Below, piece after piece: positions 7,543-14,304 of a stretch of DNA of 14,307 bases; the first letter of the stretch is position 1; every line of letters starts with the position of its first letter. The notes beneath the pieces were generated by a model. That model saw nothing but the letters and a program-made list of their open reading frames with translations. It did no database searches and was not told the DNA's origin. A program made the translations under genes and the position numbers. The stretch lies in assembly GCA_035551475.1 (NCBI GenBank), contig DASZMX010000085.1, positions 1-14,307 on the forward strand. The letters are read 5' to 3'. The DNA comes from DASZMX01 sp035551475. GTDB lineage: Bacteria; Verrucomicrobiota; Verrucomicrobiia; Limisphaerales; Palsa-1400.

Positions 7543-8327
7543 GATGATTTCCGTTTCTCCTGGGCCAAACGCCGCATCCCCCATAGAATGCGCAGAGCCT
7601 CCCGGATGCTGTTGCGGCCAATCCTGTAACAGTCGTTGCAATAAGTAATGGGAACTTCCGTCCAGCGGAGATCGTGCATCAGGAAGCGGATCTCGGTCTG
7701 GAAAAAATTCGCCCGGCTTTGCACGCCTTTTTCCAGGACCATCTGCATGGCTTTGCGATTAAAACATTCAAAGCCGCTGGTCATATCACTCATTTTGGTT
7801 TTGAGCAAAAGCTGGGTGAGAACGGTGCCCCCCTTGCTGACCAAAATGCGGTTCCAGGGGCTGCGATGGCTGCCGCCGGCCCGGTAACGGCTGCCGCCCA
7901 CGTAATCGTAGCCGCTGGTCATGGCGTCGATAAAAAGCGGCACTTCTTCAGGCAAATGACTCAGGCCGCCATCCATTTCCAGGATCCATTCACAACCATC
8001 GGCAAAGGCGGCGCGATAACCGGCAAAATAAGCATCGACCACGCAGCGATTTTGGGGAGCCCACACCAGAACGACGCGCGGATCACGCAGTGACCATTGG
8101 GTAATAATCTCTTTTGTGCGGTCCTTGCACATGTTGTCGAGGACGCAAAAGACCCGATCCTGGCTTTGGAGGTGAACAAGCAATCGAGTGAGAAAATCAT
8201 CGATGGTTGCTTCTTCGTTGGCCAGGGGGGTGGCGATGCCAAGTTTAGGGCGCGTGTTTGTCAGATTCGGAATTTTATTTCGGGCAGGGAAGCGGTTTGG
8301 TATGGAAATGTCAATTGCTAATGGCAT
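7539..8327 (-). CDS. GT2-family glycosyltransferase (dolichol-phosphate mannosyltransferase-like)
   Basis: A 262-aa cytoplasmic GT-A-fold glycosyltransferase of the polyprenyl-phosphate type. The nucleotide-sugar-binding strand is KLGIATPLANEEATI (28-42). NRCVVDAYFAGYRAAFADG (93-111) and EWILEMDGGLSHLPEEVP (113-130) match the family's 'GlG.A...G...A.gd.i..mDaDlsH.Pe' region, as do YDYVGGSRY and DMTSGFECFNRKAM (181-194). Two usual motifs are altered: the DDGSxDGT region reads VLDNMCKDRT, and the metal-binding DxD is DGG (119-121). Its ending in basic residues without membrane helices suits a soluble enzyme. ATG 8327 is preferred because GAGG lies six bases before it; the GTG at 8396 has no ribosome site and would add 23 residues of doubtful character. 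It leads the minus-strand group with the STELLO-like gene. The donor and acceptor cannot be assigned. Confidence 0.9.
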   Translation of the reverse strand: MPLAIDISIPNRFPARNKIPNLTNTRPKLGIATPLANEEATIDDFLTRLLVHLQSQDRVFCVLDNMCKDRTKEIITQWSLRDPRVVLVWAPQNRCVVDAYFAGYRAAFADGCEWILEMDGGLSHLPEEVPLFIDAMTSGYDYVGGSRYRAGGSHRSPWNRILVSKGGTVLTQLLLKTKMSDMTSGFECFNRKAMQMVLEKGVQSRANFFQTEIRFLMHDLRWTEVPITYCNDCYRIGRNSIREALRILWGMRRLAQEKRKSS

Positions 8328-8538
8328 AAACTGCCTCGACTTTTTGAGAAAGCCCCTTTTGGCCTCGATGAAAATGTCCCTATGGAGCCGGGTCACGGTA
8401 GAAAGAGCGGCTCTGGTGGATCGGCGCGTGCAAAGTTTGGCGAAACTACTTGCCTCGGCGATTTAGATAGGCATAGTAACCGCCCGATGATTCAAGGCGG
8501 AGCCAAGTTTTTGGTTATTCTGCAAGGGGATTGAATCG

Positions 8539-8560
8539 TTGTAATTGTCTGCAATTACAA
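8539..8560. repeat. perfect 9-bp inverted repeat upstream of tRNA-Lys
   Basis: TTGTAATTG (8539-8547), spacer TCTG, CAATTACAA (8552-8560). The arms are perfect and AT-rich in GC-rich surroundings, and end five bases before the tRNA. It may be a protein-binding site, part of the tRNA promoter (TAATTG 8542-8547 or TACAAT 8556-8561 resemble -10 boxes) or a hairpin in the tRNA precursor leader. Confidence 0.6.
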
Positions 8561-8565
8561 TTGTT

Positions 8566-8641
8566 GGGTTGGTAGCTCAGTCGGTAGAGCAGTGCCCTTT
8601 TAAGGCATTGGTCGAGGGTTCGAGTCCCTCCCAACCCACCA
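8566..8641 (+). tRNA. tRNA-Lys (anticodon TTT)
   Basis: A complete cloverleaf can be read. The acceptor stem is GGGTTGG (8566-8572) with CCAACCC (8631-8637), the discriminator is A8638, and CCA is encoded at 8639-8641. The D stem is GCTC/GAGC. The anticodon stem is GTGCC/GGCAT with one G-U pair, and its seven-base loop CTTTTAA has TTT at 8599-8601. The T arm has GAGGG-TTCGAGT-CCCTC. It therefore reads AAA/AAG lysine codons. A TTTTT run follows at 8643-8647 without a preceding terminator stem other than the tRNA itself. Confidence 0.98.
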
Positions 8642-8722
8642 CTTTTTCCTCAGGGACAAGCCAGCGATGCAAACGGGGCTGGCCCGATTGTCGGCGACCA
8701 AGGGTTAAGGGATGTTCGGGGT

Positions 8723-9958
8723 ATGCCAAGGGCTGTGACATGCCGTTTTATTTACTCGTCCATTTTCCTGGCGGCGGGGTTGTACGTGGTCATTCTTAAT
8801 TTCGCGCTCATTTCGCCGATCCTGCTTTCCATTTGCCTGATTTTGCTGATCACGCTGGCGTTAAATCCGCTGGTGATCAAATTGCGGCGGGTTTTGGTGC
8901 GGCGTGATGTGGCAACCATCATCATGGCCGTGGCGTTTCTGCTCGTCGTGTCGCTGGCGGCGTGGGCGTTTTATTCGCCTTTGCGGAATATCGCGGCCAA
9001 TTTCATCCACAAGATTCCCGAGTATCGGCAGAAACTGGAGGAGCCGCTGCACCGGTTGGATGGGACGGCGCATACGCCCAATCAGCCGGCCCAGCCAAGC
9101 GCCCCTCCGGCCCCGGGACAGCCGGGGCAGCCGGCCAATCCGCCGCCGCAACCGACGCATATCGACATGAACGCGGTGTTGTCGCATCTGGGCAAGCTGG
9201 CCGGGTCGCTGGCGTCCAATACAGCCGCGATGGCAGCGGTAGTATTGACGGTTTTTGTGGGGGTGGTCTATACGTTGATGAACCCGCGCCCGGTTTTTCG
9301 GACGTTTTTCGGGTTCGTGCCGGATGCCCACCAGGAGACGGCATTGCGCATCGGGCGGCGGGTGGCGGCGTTCGTGCCGCGGTGGGCGCTGGCGCTGTTG
9401 ATGGGAATGGGGATCATTGGGACTCTGGTTTTTCTGGCGGTGTGGCCGATTCTGGGTTTTCAAAATGCGGTGTTGATGGGCGTGATCGCGTTTGTGTTCG
9501 AGGCGATTCCTTACATCGGCGCGATTATCGCGGGGGTGCCGGCGCTGCTTTTGGCGATGGAGCAGGGCGGCTCGGCGCCGTTGTGGATCGTCGTGGCTTA
9601 TGTGTGCATTCAATTGATGGATCACAACGTCATCAATCCGCTGATCGTGGCGGGATCGGTGCGGCAGCATCCTTTGGCGGTGATTGTGGCGGTGCTGTTT
9701 TGTCTGCCGGCGTTTGGGATTTTGGGCGTGCTGCTGGCGGTGCCGCTGGTGGCGACGCTGGAAATTTTGTATGAGGAAATATATCTGCCGCGTTTTCTGC
9801 CCAAGACTTCGCAGCGGGAATTGGAAGAGCGCGCGCGCGATATGCTGAGCGGCGCGCCTTCGCGCACGCCCGATGCGAGCGGCGGCGAGACCAAGGAGCC
9901 GCGCTCCAAACGTTTGCGGCGCCACGAGGGATGGACGGGGCACGAGGCCGCGCGCTAA
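8723..9958 (+). CDS. AI-2E/PerM family transporter-like membrane protein
   Basis: A 411-aa polytopic inner-membrane protein of the AI-2E transporter (UPF0118, PerM/TqsA-like) family; members have been linked to autoinducer-2 export, Na+/H+ exchange or other efflux, so the substrate is open. Helices lie at about 8-28, 30-50, 64-84, 168-186, 220-242, 247-273, 287-300 and 310-350. The family signature EAIPYIGAIIAGVPA (260-274) and HNVINPLIVAG (301-311) are clear. The soluble stretch between helices 3 and 4 carries a proline-rich insert (about 119-145, PAQP and PGQPGQP runs), and the cytoplasmic tail (360-411) is long and charged. AAGGGA (8707-8712) ten bases before the ATG supports this start. 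It lies 81 bases after tRNA-Lys, with no terminator between, so tRNA read-through into it is possible. Confidence 0.92.
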   Translation: MPRAVTCRFIYSSIFLAAGLYVVILNFALISPILLSICLILLITLALNPLVIKLRRVLVRRDVATIIMAVAFLLVVSLAAWAFYSPLRNIAANFIHKIPEYRQKLEEPLHRLDGTAHTPNQPAQPSAPPAPGQPGQPANPPPQPTHIDMNAVLSHLGKLAGSLASNTAAMAAVVLTVFVGVVYTLMNPRPVFRTFFGFVPDAHQETALRIGRRVAAFVPRWALALLMGMGIIGTLVFLAVWPILGFQNAVLMGVIAFVFEAIPYIGAIIAGVPALLLAMEQGGSAPLWIVVAYVCIQLMDHNVINPLIVAGSVRQHPLAVIVAVLFCLPAFGILGVLLAVPLVATLEILYEEIYLPRFLPKTSQRELEERARDMLSGAPSRTPDASGGETKEPRSKRLRRHEGWTGHEAAR

Positions 9959-9996
9959 ATCCGTAGGGGATTTCCAGCGCCCACATTTGTCCATTC

Positions 9997-10035
9997 GCCT
10001 GATTGTGAGGCGTTCAGGGTTCGGGATAATCAGGC
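9997..10035. promoter_or_regulatory. candidate promoter of the polysaccharide export operon with an overlapping inverted repeat
   Basis: TTGTGA (10003-10008) and GATAAT (10025-10030) form a -35/-10 pair with a 16-bp spacer; matches to consensus are four and five of six. The expected start site (about 10037) is almost at the ATG of the 10040 gene, so the mRNA would be leaderless or nearly so. A perfect inverted repeat, GCCTGATT (9997-10004) and AATCAGGC (10028-10035), brackets this pair with arm centres 31 bp apart, overlapping both boxes as a repressor operator would. It could alternatively be a long-looped hairpin in read-through RNA. Confidence 0.4.
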
Positions 10036-10039
10036 CCTA

Positions 10040-13000
10040 ATGCGTCAAGATTACATTCGCTCCCTGGATGAGGAAGAGGATGTCGAAGAACCTCAACGAC
10101 CGCGCCGGCCCGAACGGGCGCGGCGGGAACAGGCGCCGCGCGATGAGCTTCCCTTCGAATCCGAGGCGGCTGAGGAACCCGCGAGCAGCGGGCGGCCGAC
10201 CAAACTTCCGTTTGATCCCATGCGTTTGCTCGAAGCGGTCGGGCGGCGCTGGTGGCTGTGCCTGGCGGCGGGATTGTTTTTGGGCGGCGCGGGTTTTTAC
10301 ATTGTGTGGTCGCATACCCGGACGGTGGCCACCATGCAGTTGATTCGACGCGATCCGCCCACGATCCTGCATGTGGGCGATCCGAATGACGCCTTTAAGC
10401 CGCATCAGTTCAGCGACGCCGCGCTGACGGCGATGATCCGTTCGCCTGATCTGCTGCGCAAGGTGGGAGAACGTTCCGGGATGCCCGCCACCGCGCTGAC
10501 AGCGAGCCTGGGCGCCATTCCCGATGAGAACAGCGAGCTGGTGAATTTAGTTTACTCCGGTCCGCTGTCCCCGCCGAACGCGGTCAAACTGCTGGGCCTA
10601 TACAGCGACGAGATTATCAAAGAAACGCAGGATTTGCAGGTGCGGGAAGGGCAGGAGACATCCCGTTTTCTGGCGGGCAAAGTGGACAATGTCAACCAAA
10701 GCATCGAGGAGCTGCGGCAAAAAATCGCGGCGATTCCGCCCGAGCAAAAAGTGGTGGACAACGATCAATCGGTGGCGGCGTGCCTGCTGCAATTGCAGGA
10801 TTTGGATGTGAAATGCGACCTGGCGCGCATCGAATTGGAATCCGCCAACCCGGTGGCGGAGCGGTTGCAGGCGGCGCGCGATCAATTGGTGGCGCTGCAG
10901 GCGCGCTACACTGACGCCCATCCGGCGGTGCAGGACCAGAAGCAGACCATTCATGCGCTGGAACAGGAATTGGCCGGGCAAAGCAAGGCGCCGCTGACGG
11001 ACAAGGCGGGCATTGTGTCGCCGTTGGTCACCCGGCAAAACCAGGCTCTAGCGCGGCAACTGGAGGAATTCGAGACTTTGCGGGACCGGGTAAAAGCGCG
11101 TTTGGCGACGTTGTCGAACACGAATTTAAGCTATGCGCTGCTGAAAAACCGGATGGATGTTTTGCAGTTGACACGCACCACGCTGGCGAGCCGGCAGCAT
11201 GAGGCGGATGTCTATGCGTCCGATGCGGGCGGGTATTATCGGGTGTTTCGCCCGGCGGAATTGGCGGATGCCAGCCGCAAGACGAATTGGCGCAAAGCGA
11301 TCATTGGCGCGGTGGGCGGCGGGTTCGTGGGGGCGGCGTTGATGGCGGCATTTCTGATGGGCGTGGAGATTGTTGATCCACGTCTGAAGACGGTGGGCGA
11401 CGTGGAGCGCGCGACGGGGCTTCCGGTGCTGGCGACGCTGGGCGACTTGTCGGAAATGACGGAAGAGGACAAGCGCGCGTGGGCCTTTCGGACTTGGACG
11501 ATCATCAAGGGCAAGATCACGGCGAGCCAGCGGCATTCGTTGGTCTGCGGGGTGATTTCGGCCCGGCCCGGCGAAGGCCGCTCCACCTGGGTGAATTTGC
11601 TGGCCAAAACGGCGTTTGACCGCGGCATGCGCGTGGTGGTGGCCGAACCGCGCGCGTCGGAGGAGCCTCCGGTTCATCCGCATGAACAAGTGTTCCCGCA
11701 ATTGGAGCAAGGCATTGAAATTCCGCCGCCCGCGCCGAACGCGATTGCCATCCCGGTAAAGACCACCTCGACCACCGCCCTGGCCCAAAACGGATTTAAA
11801 TTTCCCATCGACGCCGCGCGGCAACTGGGCGCGGGCGAAGGGCCGTCCCTGGTGCATATCCCGCTGCCCGGCTGGGCGTGGAACATGGATTGCCGCAACG
11901 AATGGCGCGATGGCCTGGCGGAATGGGAGAAGATTGAAAACATGATTTTCCTGGTGGAATTACCGGCGGTGACCCGCCCGGAGGCGGTGCTGCTGGCGGA
12001 GAATTTGCCGCAACTCATCTGGCTTTCCAAAAGCGGCGAGGTGGGCGCGGTGGAAACGAAAAAACATTTGGAAACGCTGCGCCATGCCGGCTGCAATCTT
12101 GTCGGCGCCGTGGTCAATGGGGAAAAATCGTGGTTGCGCAAACGGTTTGGACGCTGGCTGGCGATGGCGGCCCTTTTGCTTGCCGTGGCGGGCGGAGCCC
12201 AGGCGCAAGATGTCAATACGAACGTGTCCGCAGGGGGGACGAACACGGCCACAAACGCGGTTTACTGGCCTCAGCCGATGCAGCGCGCGCCGTGGCAGCA
12301 GCATTTGGTTCTCGGGCCGGGTGACGTTCTGACCTTTCAATTTTATGGCGACACCAATTTGACCAAGGAAAATGTGGCCATTGGCATGGATGGCCGGATT
12401 GGCTATCTGCAGGCGCACGATGTCGTCGCCACGGGGTTGACCGTGGACGAATTGCGCGACCGTCTGAACCAGGATTTGGGCGCATTTTACCGCACCCCGC
12501 GCGTGGTCGTGACGCCGGTGGCGTATCGCAGCAAAAAATATTATGTGCTGGGAAAAGTGACGGCGCCTGGCGCGTATGTGCTGGATCAGCCGGTGACGAT
12601 TGTGGAGGCGCTGGCCCGGGCGAAAGGCCTGGCCTCGGGGTTGGTGGATCGCAATTCAATTGACCTGGCTGACCTGAGCCGCAGCTTCCTGATTCGTGGC
12701 GGCAAGAGACAGTCGATTGATTTTGAGCGGCTTTTTCAAGAGGGGGATTTCTCCCAGAACGTGGCCTTGGAGCCGCAGGATTTCCTTTATTTTGCCCCGG
12801 CGAATTTGCAGGAGATTTATGTGCTCGGCCAGGTGCGGAGCCCGGGGCCGGTGTCCTTTTCCGCGAACAAAAGCGTGATGGGCGCGCTGGCGGAGCGGGG
12901 CGGCTTCACGGACACCGCGTGGAAGCAGCGGGTGCTGGTGGTGCGCGGCTCGCTGGCGCATCCGCAGACCTTTGTGGTGGACACGTGGACGGTGCTGGAT

Positions 13001-13180
13001 GCGCGGGCCAAGGATTTTCGTTTGCAGCCGCACGACATTGTGTTTGTCAGCAACCGCCCGTTCTTCTACGGCGAGGAATTGTTGGACGTGGCCGTGACCG
13101 CGTTCCTCCAGTCGTCGGTGACGGACTGGACGGCGGCCTATATCACGCTGTTTGACCGTCCGATTATACCGCATCCATGA
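10040..13180 (+). CDS. fusion protein: Wzz/GumC-like co-polymerase, degenerate BY-kinase-like domain and OPX polysaccharide export domain
   Basis: A 1046-aa protein joining the inner-membrane and outer-membrane halves of an exopolysaccharide exporter. Residues 1-60 are a charged cytoplasmic segment rich in E, R and P. TM1 is 71-90. Periplasmic Wzz/GumC-like residues 91-419 include coiled-coil stretches and the motif RYTDAHPAV (289-297). TM2 is about 420-441, followed by the usual linker VGDVERATGLPVLATLGDL. A cytoplasmic P-loop domain (about 490-695) resembles the bacterial tyrosine kinases that control chain length, but Walker A reads ARPGEGRST (508-516, Arg514 for Lys), the A' motif is VVVAEPR and the B strand is FLVELP (Glu640 for Asp). 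No C-terminal tyrosine cluster follows. Instead LRKRF (699-703) begins a signal-peptide-like segment ending AQA-QD (720-724). Then come a poly-export domain (LVLGPGD 756-762) and two SLBB domains (about 833-880, 925-973). The reading frame is open throughout. Its weak Shine-Dalgarno is AGG. It overlaps the next gene by ATGA. Confidence 0.9.
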   Translation: MRQDYIRSLDEEEDVEEPQRPRRPERARREQAPRDELPFESEAAEEPASSGRPTKLPFDPMRLLEAVGRRWWLCLAAGLFLGGAGFYIVWSHTRTVATMQLIRRDPPTILHVGDPNDAFKPHQFSDAALTAMIRSPDLLRKVGERSGMPATALTASLGAIPDENSELVNLVYSGPLSPPNAVKLLGLYSDEIIKETQDLQVREGQETSRFLAGKVDNVNQSIEELRQKIAAIPPEQKVVDNDQSVAACLLQLQDLDVKCDLARIELESANPVAERLQAARDQLVALQARYTDAHPAVQDQKQTIHALEQELAGQSKAPLTDKAGIVSPLVTRQNQALARQLEEFETLRDRVKARLATLSNTNLSYALLKNRMDVLQLTRTTLASRQHEADVYASDAGGYYRVFRPAELADASRKTNWRKAIIGAVGGGFVGAALMAAFLMGVEIVDPRLKTVGDVERATGLPVLATLGDLSEMTEEDKRAWAFRTWTIIKGKITASQRHSLVCGVISARPGEGRSTWVNLLAKTAFDRGMRVVVAEPRASEEPPVHPHEQVFPQLEQGIEIPPPAPNAIAIPVKTTSTTALAQNGFKFPIDAARQLGAGEGPSLVHIPLPGWAWNMDCRNEWRDGLAEWEKIENMIFLVELPAVTRPEAVLLAENLPQLIWLSKSGEVGAVETKKHLETLRHAGCNLVGAVVNGEKSWLRKRFGRWLAMAALLLAVAGGAQAQDVNTNVSAGGTNTATNAVYWPQPMQRAPWQQHLVLGPGDVLTFQFYGDTNLTKENVAIGMDGRIGYLQAHDVVATGLTVDELRDRLNQDLGAFYRTPRVVVTPVAYRSKKYYVLGKVTAPGAYVLDQPVTIVEALARAKGLASGLVDRNSIDLADLSRSFLIRGGKRQSIDFERLFQEGDFSQNVALEPQDFLYFAPANLQEIYVLGQVRSPGPVSFSANKSVMGALAERGGFTDTAWKQRVLVVRGSLAHPQTFVVDTWTVLDARAKDFRLQPHDIVFVSNRPFFYGEELLDVAVTAFLQSSVTDWTAAYITLFDRPIIPHP

Positions 13181-14304
13181 AACTCGTATTGACACAAGGG
13201 TTGGGGCTGATTTTCCTGGCGCTGCTGACGGGGTGCCAGCACCCGGGGCCGAATCGGTTCGATCCGCGCGCGCCCGACGCTGCGCCGGCGCCGGCTTCCT
13301 GGGAGCAGACGGCCTCGACCAACCACCTCGACCCAGCGCTGCTTGATCCGTCGTCGGACCTGTTTCGCCTGGGCCCGGGCGACCGGCTGGAGATTGAGAT
13401 CGTTTCCGACGTCACGTCGCGTTCGACGGTGACGGTGGGGCCGGACGGGAAAATTTATTACGGGTTGTTAAGCGGATTGGACGTGTGGGGGATGACCTTG
13501 AACCAGGCGCGGGAAGCGATCGAGAAAGGCATGAGCCGATATTTGCGCGAGGCGCCGGCGGTGGAGATTGTGCTGCGCGATGTGGAGAGCAAAAAGATCT
13601 GGATGCTGGGACGGTTTCAAGCGCCGGGCATTTATCCCATGACGAATTCGATCACGCTGCTGGAGGCGATTTTTCAGGCGGGCGGCCCGCAAAACATGGG
13701 CGGAGGCCGCGAGTCGGCGCTGGCGGGAACGGAGGAGGACTTGGCGGATTTGCAGCACAGCTTTGTGCTGCGCCGCGGGCAATTGCTGCCGATCAGCTTC
13801 ACGCGGCTCCTGCGCGGGGATTTGTCGCAGAACATCTATTTGCAGGGGGATGACTTTGTCTATTTGGCGCCGCAAACGGCGGACGAAGTGCATGTATTTG
13901 GCGCCATTGCGCAGCCACGGGCCGTGCCGTATGTGCGGGAACTGACGCTGGTGCAGGCCATCGCCAACGCCGGGGGCACGATACGCGATGCTTATCAAGG
14001 GCAGGTGGCGATTGTGCGCGGGTCCTTGACGAAGCCCAGCATTGCCCTGGTGAGTTATGTTGACATCGTGAAAGGGCGGGCAAGCGATGTGCGGCTCGCG
14101 CCGGGAGACATCGTCTATGTGCCGTATCGCCCGTGGAAAGTTTTGACCAAATATCTGGATGTGATCGCCACGACCTTCGCCAGCTCCATCGCCATCAATG
14201 CGGGCGCGGAAGCGACGTTGAAAGTGCCGCCGCCGCAAGCCGGCATCTTGATTCCGTTCGGCAGCGGCATCACCGTGCAGGGTTCGGGCACCATCGTGCG
14301 GTAA
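13177..14304 (+). CDS. Wza-like polysaccharide export (OPX) lipoprotein with SLBB domains
   Basis: A 375-aa outer-membrane lipoprotein that would form the export channel for an exopolysaccharide. The signal peptide MKLVLTQGLGLIFLALLTGC has the clear lipobox LLTGC with Cys20. After a proline/alanine-rich linker comes the poly-export domain (FRLGPGDRLEIEI, about 63-75, to about 140). Two SLBB domains follow, starting near KIWMLGRFQAPG (about 140) and DEVHVFGAIAQPR (about 237). The C-terminus (TLKVPPPQAGILIPFG) replaces the amphipathic membrane helix of E. coli Wza, so how it spans the outer membrane is unclear. Its ATG overlaps the TGA of the preceding fusion gene (ATGA) and has no Shine-Dalgarno site, which points to termination-reinitiation and a fixed stoichiometry. 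It resembles the OPX part of that fusion along its length. The stop is three bases before the window end, so the rest of the operon is outside. Confidence 0.93.
   Translation: MKLVLTQGLGLIFLALLTGCQHPGPNRFDPRAPDAAPAPASWEQTASTNHLDPALLDPSSDLFRLGPGDRLEIEIVSDVTSRSTVTVGPDGKIYYGLLSGLDVWGMTLNQAREAIEKGMSRYLREAPAVEIVLRDVESKKIWMLGRFQAPGIYPMTNSITLLEAIFQAGGPQNMGGGRESALAGTEEDLADLQHSFVLRRGQLLPISFTRLLRGDLSQNIYLQGDDFVYLAPQTADEVHVFGAIAQPRAVPYVRELTLVQAIANAGGTIRDAYQGQVAIVRGSLTKPSIALVSYVDIVKGRASDVRLAPGDIVYVPYRPWKVLTKYLDVIATTFASSIAINAGAEATLKVPPPQAGILIPFGSGITVQGSGTIVR

Noticed and set aside
7543..7641. TTG start for the STELLO-like gene at 7641.
   Set aside because: It would overlap the GT2 gene by about 100 bases with glycine/proline-rich residues that look like an out-of-frame reading of that gene.
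8328..8396. GTG start for the GT2 gene at 8396, adding 23 residues.
   Set aside because: No ribosome site precedes it, while ATG 8327 has GAGG six bases upstream and begins shortly before the conserved domain.
8531..8561. TTGAAT plus TACAAT as the tRNA-Lys promoter.
   Set aside because: The spacer is 19 bp and the start would fall inside the mature tRNA.
8660..8683. Inverted repeat GCCAGC/GCTGGC after tRNA-Lys as a terminator.
   Set aside because: Six-base stem, twelve-base loop and no T run after it; the T run at 8643-8647 precedes it.
8861..9994. 377-codon frame opposite the AI-2E gene, rich in Arg, His and Gln.
   Set aside because: Low-complexity basic composition with no motif; it is the reverse image of a hydrophobic membrane protein gene.
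12100..12170. The fusion ORF might be two genes joined by a sequencing error that removed a stop.
   Set aside because: The frame is open and protein-like on both sides, with no sign of a shift, and the change from kinase-like to signal-peptide-like sequence happens in one frame. Only raw reads or relatives could show otherwise, so it is kept as one gene.
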